Shown piece by piece: positions 15,415 to 22,914 of a stretch of 44,935 nucleotides of DNA. Location of the stretch: assembly GCA_025451775.1 (NCBI GenBank), contig JANWJU010000036.1:1-44935 (forward strand), in the 5' to 3' direction. Position 1 is the first letter of the stretch; every line of letters begins with the position of its first letter. The position numbers were made by a program, and so were the translations under genes. Under the pieces are notes generated by a model that saw only the letters and a list, made by a program, of their open reading frames with translations, did no database searches and was not told the origin of the DNA. Source of the stretch: Terriglobales bacterium. GTDB lineage: Bacteria; Acidobacteriota; Terriglobia; Terriglobales; SCQP01.

Positions 15415-15911
15415 AAGCCACCGCTGCGGTGGTCCTGTTTTTGTTGGCCGCCGCTCTCGCCCAAGCGCCCGCCCCGGCCACCATGGCTGTGCCGGCGGGT
15501 ATCGCCGCCTGGCCGGTGGCGGGCGCCAGCTTTGCGCTTAGCTATGAGGGCACGGCCAAGCCCAGCTTCAATACGGTCCGCATCGACCCGCGCAGCTTCG
15601 CCGCCTATGTGAAGACGGGAGCGTTTCCCGCCGGCACGGTGCTGGCCCTCGAGGTGCGCGCCGCGCGCACCGAGGTCGCGCCCGCCAAAGGCGGCGAGAC
15701 CGAGGGCGCGGTGCTCTCCACTTCATTGCATGTCAAAGACGAACGCGCCGGCCCCGGCACCTGGACGTTCTATACCTATCAGCCCGGCGCCGCCCGCGCC
15801 ACCGCCGTGCCCCGCACCCGCTCCTGCTACACCTGCCACGCCCAGGAGGCGCAGCAGGACACCGCCTTCACCCAGTTCTATCCCAGCCTGACCGAAGCCC
15901 GCGCTCGCTGA
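15411..15911 (+). CDS. Cytochrome P460-family c-type haem protein
   Basis: Secreted monohaem protein of 166 aa with a signal peptide (MKATAAVVLFLLAAALAQA) and one haem-c site, CYTCH at 138-142 near the C-terminus, after the beta-rich P460 fold (FNTVRIDPRSFAAYVKTGAF). The TWTFYTY segment is typical. P460 proteins oxidise hydroxylamine or detoxify NO; whether the haem-lysine crosslink exists cannot be judged here. ATGA overlap with the Tat oxidoreductase suggests the two periplasmic proteins are made together, an unusual pair. Confidence 0.85.
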   Translation: MKATAAVVLFLLAAALAQAPAPATMAVPAGIAAWPVAGASFALSYEGTAKPSFNTVRIDPRSFAAYVKTGAFPAGTVLALEVRAARTEVAPAKGGETEGAVLSTSLHVKDERAGPGTWTFYTYQPGAARATAVPRTRSCYTCHAQEAQQDTAFTQFYPSLTEARAR

Positions 15912-15920
15912 TACGACCGC

Positions 15921-16026
15921 CCGGCGCACGAGTGGGGCGTAGGGGCCCCCGCGACGCGGCGGGCGAGAGCGGGCGGCGAATTCGTCCCGCGCTGTTTCAG
16001 CGGGAGGAAGAAGCCGGGTGCCCGCG
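15921..16026 (+). repeat. Family B repeat between cytochrome P460 and folD
   Basis: Shares CCGGCGCA, GGGGCGTAGGGGCCCCCGCG, GCGGGCGGCGAA and the GCCGGGTGCCCGCG end with other copies, with about 30 nt of unique insertion (CGCGCTGTTTCAGCGGG). The end lies 15 nt before the folD -10-like hexamer. Confidence 0.75.
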
Positions 16027-16041
16027 ATAAAGTATGGATGC

Positions 16042-16047
16042 TACACT
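16042..16047 (+). promoter_or_regulatory. -10-like hexamer of folD (leaderless type)
   Basis: TACACT ends 6 nt before the folD GTG at 16054. There is no Shine-Dalgarno. Confidence 0.4.
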
Positions 16048-16053
16048 GACGCC

Positions 16054-17034
16054 GTGAGTGCACGCTTGCTCGAAGGGGCGCCGGTCGCGGCCGCCATCCG
16101 CGCCGAGGTGGCCGAACGGGTGCGGCAATGGCATTCCGGGCCGCCGCCAGGGTTGGCCGTGATTCTGGCCGGGAACAACCCGGCCTCGGAGGTCTACGTC
16201 CGCTCCAAGGTGCGCACGTGCCGGGAGTTGGGCCTCCACTCCGAGGAGATCCTGTTGCCGGCCACGGTGTCCACCGCTGAGTTGCTGCAGCAGGTGGCGG
16301 CGCTGAACGCCCGCAACGACATCGACGGCATTCTCGTCCAGCTTCCATTGCCGGCGGGTGTCGATACCGCCGCGGTGCTGCTGGCGGTCGATCCCGCCAA
16401 GGATGTCGACGGTTTTCATCCCGTGAATCTGGGCAGATTGGTCACGCAGCGGCCGGGACTCGTCCCCTGCACGCCGGCGGGCATCATCCAACTCCTGGAG
16501 CGTAGCGGCATCGAGATTGCCGGCAGGGAAGCGGTGGTGGTGGGACGCAGCGACATCGTGGGGAAGCCGGTGGCGCTGCTGCTGCTGCACCGCCACGCTA
16601 CCGTCACCATCTGCCACTCCCGCACCACCGATCTCGCTGCCGTCTGCCGCCGCGCCGACCTACTGATTGCCGCCATTGGCCGGCCGGCGCTGCTCGACGA
16701 GCGGCACATCCGGCCCGGCGCCGCGGTGGTGGACGTGGGCGTGAACCGTCTGCTCACGGCGGCGGACGTGGAACGGTACTTCCCGGGCGACCAGAAACGG
16801 CGGGAGGAGTTCAACCAGCGCGGCCGGACGCTGATCGGCGACGTCGATCCCCGCGCCGCCTTGGCGCTGGCGTCGGCGTTCACGCCCGTGCCCGGCGGCG
16901 TGGGGCCGCTGACCATCGCCATGCTGATGTCCAATACCGTGGCCGCGGCCACGGCGCGGCGCGCCGCCGGAGGCGACCGCTGCGCCGCCGGAGACGACCG
17001 GCGCGCCGCCGGAGACGACCGGCGCGGCGCCTAA
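16054..17034 (+). CDS. folD: Methylenetetrahydrofolate dehydrogenase / cyclohydrolase
   Basis: Bifunctional one-carbon enzyme producing 10-formyl-THF, which feeds PurH. YVRSK (catalytic lysine), GILVQLPLP, VDGFHP, the VVVGRSDIVGKP cofactor motif and TPVPGGVGPLT are all present. GTG 16054 is chosen because SARLLEGAPVAAAIR is the normal FolD N-terminus; an upstream GTG at 16018 falls in the family B repeat. The protein has an extra C-terminal tail of about 25 residues made of a seven-residue repeat (AAGDDRR type) encoded by three 21-bp tandem units. coaE follows after 3 nt. Confidence 0.95.
   Translation: MSARLLEGAPVAAAIRAEVAERVRQWHSGPPPGLAVILAGNNPASEVYVRSKVRTCRELGLHSEEILLPATVSTAELLQQVAALNARNDIDGILVQLPLPAGVDTAAVLLAVDPAKDVDGFHPVNLGRLVTQRPGLVPCTPAGIIQLLERSGIEIAGREAVVVGRSDIVGKPVALLLLHRHATVTICHSRTTDLAAVCRRADLLIAAIGRPALLDERHIRPGAAVVDVGVNRLLTAADVERYFPGDQKRREEFNQRGRTLIGDVDPRAALALASAFTPVPGGVGPLTIAMLMSNTVAAATARRAAGGDRCAAGDDRRAAGDDRRGA
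16961..17023 (+). repeat. 21-bp tandem repeat (3 units) in the folD 3' end
   Basis: Units start at 16961, 16982 and 17003. The last two are identical and the first differs at a few bases. In frame, it adds an Arg/Asp-rich seven-residue repeat to FolD. Confidence 0.85.
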
Positions 17035-17037
17035 CTT

Positions 17038-17640
17038 ATGCTGCGCCTCGCCATCGCCGGTGGCCTGTGCAGTGGCAAGAGCACGGTAGCGGGGATTTTG
17101 CGCGAGCACGGCGTTCCCGTCGCCGATGCCGATGCACTCGGCCACGCACTGCTGCCCGCCGCCGCCAGCGAATTGGCGGCCCAACTCGGCCAGGGCATCC
17201 TCGATGCCGGCGGTGGCATCGACCGCCGCCGCCTCGCCGAACGGGTCTTCGCCGCTCCCCAGGACGAGGCCGCCGCCGCCCGCACGATCCTGAACGCCGT
17301 GATGCATCCCCGCATCATGGCCGCTACCGAGCGCGAGCTGCAGGCGTGGCAGGCGCAGGGCTACGCCATCGCTGGCGTGGATGCGGCGTTGCTCATCGAA
17401 GCGGGCCTGCTCGCCGGTTTTGACCAAGTATGGCTGGTCACCGCGCCGGAGCCGGTGCGCGTGGCGCGGTATGTGGCCCGTGGTGGGACGCCCGAGCAGG
17501 CCCAGGCCCGCATCGCGGCGCAATGGCCGGACGCCCGCAAGCGCCCCTGGGCGCAGGTGGTCATCGACAACGGCGGCGCCCTCGCCGCCACCCGGGCCCA
17601 GGTCGAACGGGCGCTGGCGCAGCTTCCAGTGCGACAATGA
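17038..17640 (+). CDS. coaE: Dephospho-CoA kinase
   Basis: Last step of CoA synthesis. P-loop AGGLCSGKST (a Cys where most relatives have Gly), DADALGHALL, HPRIMA, and the DAALLIEAGL-QVWLV core. 200 aa, normal. Starts 3 nt after folD, so probably in its operon; the HtrA-like protease gene follows after 27 nt. Confidence 0.94.
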   Translation: MLRLAIAGGLCSGKSTVAGILREHGVPVADADALGHALLPAAASELAAQLGQGILDAGGGIDRRRLAERVFAAPQDEAAAARTILNAVMHPRIMAATERELQAWQAQGYAIAGVDAALLIEAGLLAGFDQVWLVTAPEPVRVARYVARGGTPEQAQARIAAQWPDARKRPWAQVVIDNGGALAATRAQVERALAQLPVRQ

Positions 17641-17667
17641 CTTCGGAGTGAATTTGGGAGCGTAGAG

Positions 17668-18855
<1,188 letters not shown>

Positions 18856-18875
18856 GGCGCGAGCACAAGCGGGAC

Positions 18876-18894
18876 GCGCGGCGACGAGCCGCGC
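18876..18894. terminator. Hairpin between convergent htrA-like and pfkB genes
   Basis: GCGCGGC and GCCGCGC arms (7 bp) around a GACGA loop. There is no U-run on either strand, so terminator function is only suggested by its position between two converging genes. Confidence 0.35.
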
Positions 18895-18908
18895 TGGGGA
18901 CGCGCCCG

Positions 18909-19853
18909 TCACATTCGGCCGACCGTGACCTGCGGCAGCAGCCGCTCGATATCGGCGCGGTGGACCAGCGCGCACTCTTGCGTGAGCACGTTGGCGGCGC
19001 CACAGGCGGCCGCCAGCCGCAGCATGGTATCGGAATCGGCAGCCGCGCCCCGCGCCAGCGAGGCGGCGATACCGGCCACGGCGGCATCGCCGGAGCCGAC
19101 CGAGTTGACGCGCTGCAGTTGCGGCGGCCCTGCCTGCCATACCGCGCCGTCCACCAGGGCATAGAGCCCGTGGGCGCCATCGGAGATCACTGGCAATGGA
19201 ATGCCGCGAACGGCGAACTGGCGCAGCCCCGCCGCCATGGCCGCCGGGGTAGCCAGCGTAGTCCCGAGGGCCGCTTCCGCCTCGCGCCGGTTCGGCTTGA
19301 TCATGGTCGGCCGCGCCGCCCCGGAAGTGTCGTCGACCACCGCCTGCAGCCACGCCCGGCTGGTGTCCACAATGACCGGGCAGCGGCCGGCGCAATCGGC
19401 CAGCAGTTGCACGTAGATGTCGTCCGGACACCCCGGCGGCGCGCTGCCCGACATCACGATCACTTGGGCGCGTGTGGCGGCCGCGCGCAGCGCCGCCCGC
19501 AACGCCGCGATCTCGTCAGCGGTGACCGCGCCGCCGGGCTCGACCAGCTCGGTTTCGGCGCCGTCCTCCTCCACCAGCACAAAAGCGGTGCGGGTCAGCG
19601 TGGCAATCTCGATGGCATGGCAGCGCACCCCTTCGGTGGCGATCTCGCGCACCAGATACTGGCCGGTGAAGCCGCCAAAAAAGCCAATCAGCTCGACCTC
19701 TTCGCCCAGTTCCCGCAGCACGCCGGCGACATTGACGGCCTTGCCGCCCGCCGATGTCACCACCTGCTCGGCCTGCTGGTGCTGGCCGTGCACCAGCCGC
19801 CGCAGGTGGATGTATTTGTCGACCGCGGGGTTGAGTGAAACCGTCAATACCAT
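18909..19853 (-). CDS. PfkB-family 1-phosphofructokinase-like sugar kinase
   Basis: Ribokinase-fold kinase, 314 aa, of the 1-phosphofructokinase / tagatose-6-phosphate kinase branch: starts VLTVSLNPAVDKYI, has GGKAVNVAGVLRELG (substrate binding), SGSAPPG and the ATP/anion-hole motif NSVGSGDAAVAG with catalytic Asp. Start set at 19853, since the upstream in-frame residues would overlap the divergent mrp gene and are not homologous. No fructose PTS gene is nearby. It shares a 22-nt AT-rich divergent promoter region with mrp. Confidence 0.9.
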   Translation of the reverse strand: MVLTVSLNPAVDKYIHLRRLVHGQHQQAEQVVTSAGGKAVNVAGVLRELGEEVELIGFFGGFTGQYLVREIATEGVRCHAIEIATLTRTAFVLVEEDGAETELVEPGGAVTADEIAALRAALRAAATRAQVIVMSGSAPPGCPDDIYVQLLADCAGRCPVIVDTSRAWLQAVVDDTSGAARPTMIKPNRREAEAALGTTLATPAAMAAGLRQFAVRGIPLPVISDGAHGLYALVDGAVWQAGPPQLQRVNSVGSGDAAVAGIAASLARGAAADSDTMLRLAAACGAANVLTQECALVHRADIERLLPQVTVGRM

Positions 19854-19860
19854 GGTGGTA

Positions 19861-19868
19861 GCTATAAT
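19861..19868. promoter_or_regulatory. Overlapping divergent -10 elements, mrp / pfkB
   Basis: TATAAT (19863-19868, plus strand) ends 7 nt before the mrp ATG. On the minus strand TATAGC (19866-19861) ends 7 nt before the pfkB ATG. The two overlap by four bases inside a 22-nt intergenic gap, so the two promoters should compete. No -35 consensus is obvious. Confidence 0.5.
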
Positions 19869-19875
19869 AAAACGT

Positions 19876-20715
19876 ATGCCGTCGATGCCGCCGCGCCCAG
19901 AACCCGCGCCCACGCAAAATATCCCTGGTGTCCGCCACCTCATCGCCGTGGGCAGCGGCAAGGGCGGCGTCGGCAAAACCACGGTGGCGGTGAATCTGGC
20001 GGTGGCCATGGCGGAGTTGGGCCGGATGGTGGGCCTGCTCGATGCTGATGTCTATGGCCCCAACGTGCCCCTGATGATGGGCAAACGCGAGATGCCGCAG
20101 GTGCACGAACAGAACCGCATCGAGCCTCTTTCCCAATACGGCGTGCGCTTCATGTCCATGGGTTTGCTCAACCCCGGCGACAAGCCGACGATTTGGCGTG
20201 GCCCCATGCTGCACAGCGCCATGCAGCAGTTTTTGCGCAACGTGATCTGGGGGGATCTTGACGATCTCATCCTCGACCTTCCGCCCGGCACCGGCGACAT
20301 CGCTCTGAGTCTGGCGCAGAGTGTGCCGCTGAGCGGCGCCATCGTGGTGACCACGCCCTCCGACGTTTCCCTGGAGGACGGCCGCAAGGCGCTGAACATG
20401 TTCCAGCAGCTCAAGATCCGGGTGTTGGGCGTGGTGGAGAACATGAGCACGTTCCAATGTCCGCACTGCCATCACGACATCGATATTTTCAGTCACGGCG
20501 GCGGCGAAGCGACGGCGGAGAAGTTTGGTGTGCCCTTTTTGGGAGCGCTGCCGCTGCTACCGGCGGTACGCGTTGGCGGCGATTCTGGCCATCCGGTGGC
20601 GGTCGAAGGCGAGGCATCCGAGCCAGCGAAGCCTTACTTTGATCTTGCCCGGCGCGTGATTGAGGCGGTTGATGCCGCCGCCACTGCCGACGACATCCTG
20701 CGGGTGCGAGCGTAA
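19876..20715 (+). CDS. mrp: Mrp/NBP35-family iron-sulfur cluster carrier ATPase
   Basis: P-loop NTPase thought to carry and transfer Fe-S clusters, 279 aa. Deviant Walker A GSGKGGVGKTT, LLDADVYGPN, WRGPM, DLPPGTGD and the CPHC cluster-binding pair (in FQCPHCHHDI). It lacks the N-terminal DUF59/MIP18 domain of many bacterial Mrp proteins and instead has a short Pro-rich leader. ATG 19876 lies 7 nt after a perfect TATAAT; the longer open frame upstream is antisense to pfkB. A small zinc-ribbon gene follows. Confidence 0.94.
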   Translation: MPSMPPRPEPAPTQNIPGVRHLIAVGSGKGGVGKTTVAVNLAVAMAELGRMVGLLDADVYGPNVPLMMGKREMPQVHEQNRIEPLSQYGVRFMSMGLLNPGDKPTIWRGPMLHSAMQQFLRNVIWGDLDDLILDLPPGTGDIALSLAQSVPLSGAIVVTTPSDVSLEDGRKALNMFQQLKIRVLGVVENMSTFQCPHCHHDIDIFSHGGGEATAEKFGVPFLGALPLLPAVRVGGDSGHPVAVEGEASEPAKPYFDLARRVIEAVDAAATADDILRVRA

Positions 20716-20747
20716 GATCGCACCTAGTAGATTGACCAAGGGTTGAA

Positions 20748-21020
20748 ATGGAAGAGCGCGAATTTTTCACCGAGTCCACGCAGGCCAAGCCGGCCCGCCT
20801 GATCTGTCCCCACTGCCGCACCGAGGCCGAGTATGCCGTCAGTTGGGTGGTGCGCCGCAAGAAGCCCGCCCCGCCACCCCGCGCCGATTCCCTCGACCGC
20901 GCCCGCTTTCAGAAGCTCACCAGCTACATGGTGCGCCGTGACGACAAGCTCACCTGCTCCAACCCCCGCTGCCGCAAAACCTTCGAGATCGCCGGCCTGC
21001 AATCGGTCGTCAGCCTTTGA
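20748..21020 (+). CDS. Small two-CxxC zinc-ribbon protein
   Basis: A 90-aa protein with CPHC near residue 20 and a CSNPRC pair near residue 74, likely one zinc site formed by four cysteines. Between them is a basic segment (VVRRKKPAPPPR). AAGGG lies upstream of the ATG. I do not recognise the family. It starts 32 nt after mrp, so an Fe-S or redox link is possible but unproven. A family B repeat begins 5 nt after the stop. Confidence 0.75.
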   Translation: MEEREFFTESTQAKPARLICPHCRTEAEYAVSWVVRRKKPAPPPRADSLDRARFQKLTSYMVRRDDKLTCSNPRCRKTFEIAGLQSVVSL

Positions 21021-21025
21021 TTGAA

Positions 21026-21066
21026 CGCGGGCGCCCGGCTTCGCCGCCCCTTCAGCCGCCGGCGCG
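21026..21066 (-). repeat. Family B repeat, short copy between zinc-ribbon gene and crcB
   Basis: GCGGGCGCCCGGCTTCGCCGCC and GCCGCCGGCGCG in the same orientation as the copy after purH. Both copies follow a plus-strand stop within about 5 nt and share GAACGCGGGCGCCCGGCT. Confidence 0.7.
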
Positions 21067-21073
21067 TTGGTGA

Positions 21074-21451
21074 TTAGCGCAGTACCTGCGCGGCCAGGCG
21101 CGCGCCCGCCCAGAGCAGCGCGTAGCCGAATATCACGTTGACCAGGAAGTTGCCCGCGGCCGTCAGCGTATCGCCCCGCCGTGCCATGCCCATGGTTTCA
21201 AACTCCCAGGTCGAAAATGTGGTGAGCGCGCCGACAAAACCCACGGTGATGGCGATGCGCAGCTCGGCCGAGAGCCAAGGCGCGCGCTCGGCCGCTTCCA
21301 TGACCCAGCCCAGGATGAAGCAGCCGATCAGGTTGGCGCTCAGCGTGCCATAGGGGAACCGCGGCCCCATCCACTTCAGCAGCCCGGTGCCCAAGCCCCA
21401 GCGGGCCAGCGCTCCCAGCGCCCCGGCGATAGCAATGCCGACGATCAGCAT
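21074..21451 (-). CDS. crcB: CrcB/Fluc fluoride channel
   Basis: Small dual-topology membrane protein, 125 aa, four hydrophobic segments, that lets toxic fluoride leave the cell. GALARWGLG, NLIGCFILGW and the pore motif GALTTFSTWEFET are present. The start at 21451 (LIVGIAIAGALGAL) is chosen; an in-frame ATG at 21628 would add 59 residues read from a reversed family A repeat and overlap the DUF190 stop. Only one crcB copy is seen, which fits a homodimer. Last gene of the riboswitch-controlled operon, separated from DUF190 by repeat A4. Confidence 0.93.
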   Translation of the reverse strand: MLIVGIAIAGALGALARWGLGTGLLKWMGPRFPYGTLSANLIGCFILGWVMEAAERAPWLSAELRIAITVGFVGALTTFSTWEFETMGMARRGDTLTAAGNFLVNVIFGYALLWAGARLAAQVLR

Positions 21452-21497
21452 GCCGCGCGTTCCCCGCGGCCAGCGAAGCGCGCAGCCGAATCCAGCT

Positions 21498-21605
21498 GGA
21501 GGCAGCTTGGAGATGCCACGAGCAGAGCGGGGATCCCCTGCCGCCAGTCGAAGCCCGCCGTTAAGCGACCAGCGGGAGCGACCCAGCGAAAAGTGGCGAG
21601 CCACC
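21498..21605 (+). repeat. Family A 108-bp repeat, copy A4 (inside the crcB operon)
   Basis: Exactly 108 nt, plus orientation although the surrounding operon is on the minus strand. It separates DUF190 from crcB; the reversed copy is open, so the two frames can be joined on paper. Confidence 0.9.
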
Positions 21606-21608
21606 GCC

Positions 21609-21944
21609 TCACCGCCGGACTCCGCCATGAATGACTTCCGCCTTCGAGATCGCGATCAAGCCTTCGTCCACGATGCCGTTCAGGATGGGCAGCAGGCTTC
21701 GGATCTTCTCTTCCGTGTCCATGGCCGTGACCACGATGGGTGCGTCCTTGGAGCGGCCGAGCAATCCCGGGCGATGAATCCTGGTGCTGGCGCCAAAGCC
21801 CGCGGTGCCGCGATAGACGGTCACCAACTCGATGTCGGCCTGGCGGCAGCGGTTGAGGATTTCCATGGAGAGCGTGTGGCCCTGGAAGCGGTCGTCCGCA
21901 CTAATGTGGATGCGCATCAGCCGGCACGGTTCGGGAGCATTCAT
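21609..21944 (-). CDS. DUF190 (PII-like) protein
   Basis: A 111-aa single DUF190 protein: LMRIHISADDRFQGHTLS, YRGTAGFGAS and TEEKIRSLLPILNGIVDEGLI match the family, a ferredoxin-like fold related to PII signal proteins that often lies next to crcB. Its start overlaps the stop of the fused double-DUF190 gene by 4 nt. A role in sensing or tuning fluoride export is inferred from context; biochemical function is not established. Confidence 0.9.
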   Translation of the reverse strand: MNAPEPCRLMRIHISADDRFQGHTLSMEILNRCRQADIELVTVYRGTAGFGASTRIHRPGLLGRSKDAPIVVTAMDTEEKIRSLLPILNGIVDEGLIAISKAEVIHGGVRR

Positions 21945-22645
21945 GAGCGTGGTCCGCTGCCACCGGGCGCCGGCGCGGAGTGGACATATTTGATGACCTC
22001 GACATCGGAGAGCACCACCATTCCGCCCTGGATCATGGTATCGAGGAGGGGGAGAACGTCGCGAATCTTGGCCTCGGTATCGACCACGCTCACCATGATC
22101 GGGAGGTCGTGTCCGGGCTGGGCGCCGGCGCCGTACCCGGCGATGCCGCGGTACACGGTGGCGCCGGCGATATCGCGGGAGCGCAGGGCGTCAATCAGGG
22201 CCTCGTGGAGCGGCTTGCCGTTCCAGCGATCCTCCTCGCCAAAGTAAACGCGCATCAGCTTGGCCGTGCCCTCCAGGCGCACATGCGGCGGCGGCGCCGG
22301 GTGAGTGGCGGGGCGGGCGGCAGGCGCCTGTAGGATTTCAGTTGGCTGCATGGCGATCATGCCGTCGCCAACCATGTCGCGCAGCTTGGGCAGAATCTCC
22401 TGCACCTTGTCCGGCGACTCGATGAACTCGATTTTGATGGGCAAGCTATCGCTGGCGGCGAGAATGGCGGAGGTATGGATGTGGTGGTCTGCCCCGAACC
22501 CGGCAATGCCGCGGGTGACGGTGGCGCCGGCGATTTGGTGATGAAACAGGAACTCGAACACCGCCATGTAGGCATTGCGCCCGCGGTAGTGATGGTTTTC
22601 ACCGATGTAGATCGTTACCCGCTGGGCGGGCCCGGCTTGCAGCAT
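21941..22645 (-). CDS. Fused double DUF190 protein
   Basis: 234 aa with two DUF190 domains in tandem: residues about 8-105 (VTIYIGENHHYRG, TRGIAGFGADHHIH) and about 128-222 (LMRVYFGEEDRWNG, YRGIAGYGAGA), joined by an Ala/Pro/His linker. Both keep the GIAG(F/Y)GA turn. GGAGG lies 4 nt before the ATG. It is the first gene after a fluoride riboswitch and is translationally coupled to a single DUF190 gene. With one trimeric fold per three domains, fused and single proteins could assemble together; that is a hypothesis. Confidence 0.88.
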   Translation of the reverse strand: MLQAGPAQRVTIYIGENHHYRGRNAYMAVFEFLFHHQIAGATVTRGIAGFGADHHIHTSAILAASDSLPIKIEFIESPDKVQEILPKLRDMVGDGMIAMQPTEILQAPAARPATHPAPPPHVRLEGTAKLMRVYFGEEDRWNGKPLHEALIDALRSRDIAGATVYRGIAGYGAGAQPGHDLPIMVSVVDTEAKIRDVLPLLDTMIQGGMVVLSDVEVIKYVHSAPAPGGSGPRS

Positions 22646-22693
22646 TCAACCTCCGGTCCGGGTGAAGATGCAGCGAGCATAGATCCCTGCACG

Positions 22694-22731
22694 ACTCCCA
22701 CCCCCAAAATACACGCGACGGGTAGGAGTCA
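22694..22731 (-). promoter_or_regulatory. Expression-platform hairpin of the fluoride riboswitch
   Basis: On the minus strand GACTCCTACCC (22731-22721) can pair with GGGTGGGAGTC (22704-22694), ten Watson-Crick pairs and one wobble. The 5' arm is the last part of the aptamer, so the two folds exclude each other. No U-run follows, so control may be Rho-linked or translational rather than intrinsic termination. Confidence 0.65.
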
Positions 22732-22774
22732 TCTGCCCCCGAGGCCGGGGCGGTTAAAGGCGAACTCCAACGCC
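22721..22774 (-). ncRNA. Fluoride riboswitch (crcB motif) aptamer
   Basis: On the minus strand the RNA reads GGCGTTGGAGTTCGCC (22774-22759), then TTTAACC, a GC-rich hairpin (GCCCC/GGGGC), then GATGACTCCTACC. This matches the known crcB motif (GGCGATGG-GTTCGCC ... GATGACTCCTA) closely. GGAGT in the first loop can pair with ACTCC to form the pseudoknot. It lies about 75 nt before the double DUF190-DUF190-crcB operon and after a good promoter. Confidence 0.92.
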
Positions 22775-22795
22775 TTGCAACGGGACTACGAATTC

Positions 22796-22825
22796 ACTCT
22801 AATGGAGCACGCTGAGGCCTGTCAA
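22796..22825 (-). promoter_or_regulatory. Promoter of the fluoride operon
   Basis: Minus-strand TTGACA (22825-22820), 18-nt spacer, TAGAGT (22801-22796). Start predicted near 22789, about 15 nt before the aptamer. One of the few -35/-10 pairs in the window with a consensus -35. Confidence 0.7.
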
Positions 22826-22914
22826 GGCTCGCGGCGCACGCTGTCGTGAGCGTTTCGCGCCACGGTGGACATGGCCCGCCACGGCGTCCACAATCAGGAT
22901 TAATTCCCCACACG

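Noticed and set aside
21452-21628. N-terminal 59-residue extension of CrcB
   Set aside because: It is read from reversed family A sequence and overlaps the DUF190 stop; CrcB proteins start at the first membrane helix.
22846-22914. Longer start for the MFS transporter
   Set aside because: The residues are Arg/Gly/Pro-rich and do not form a membrane segment.
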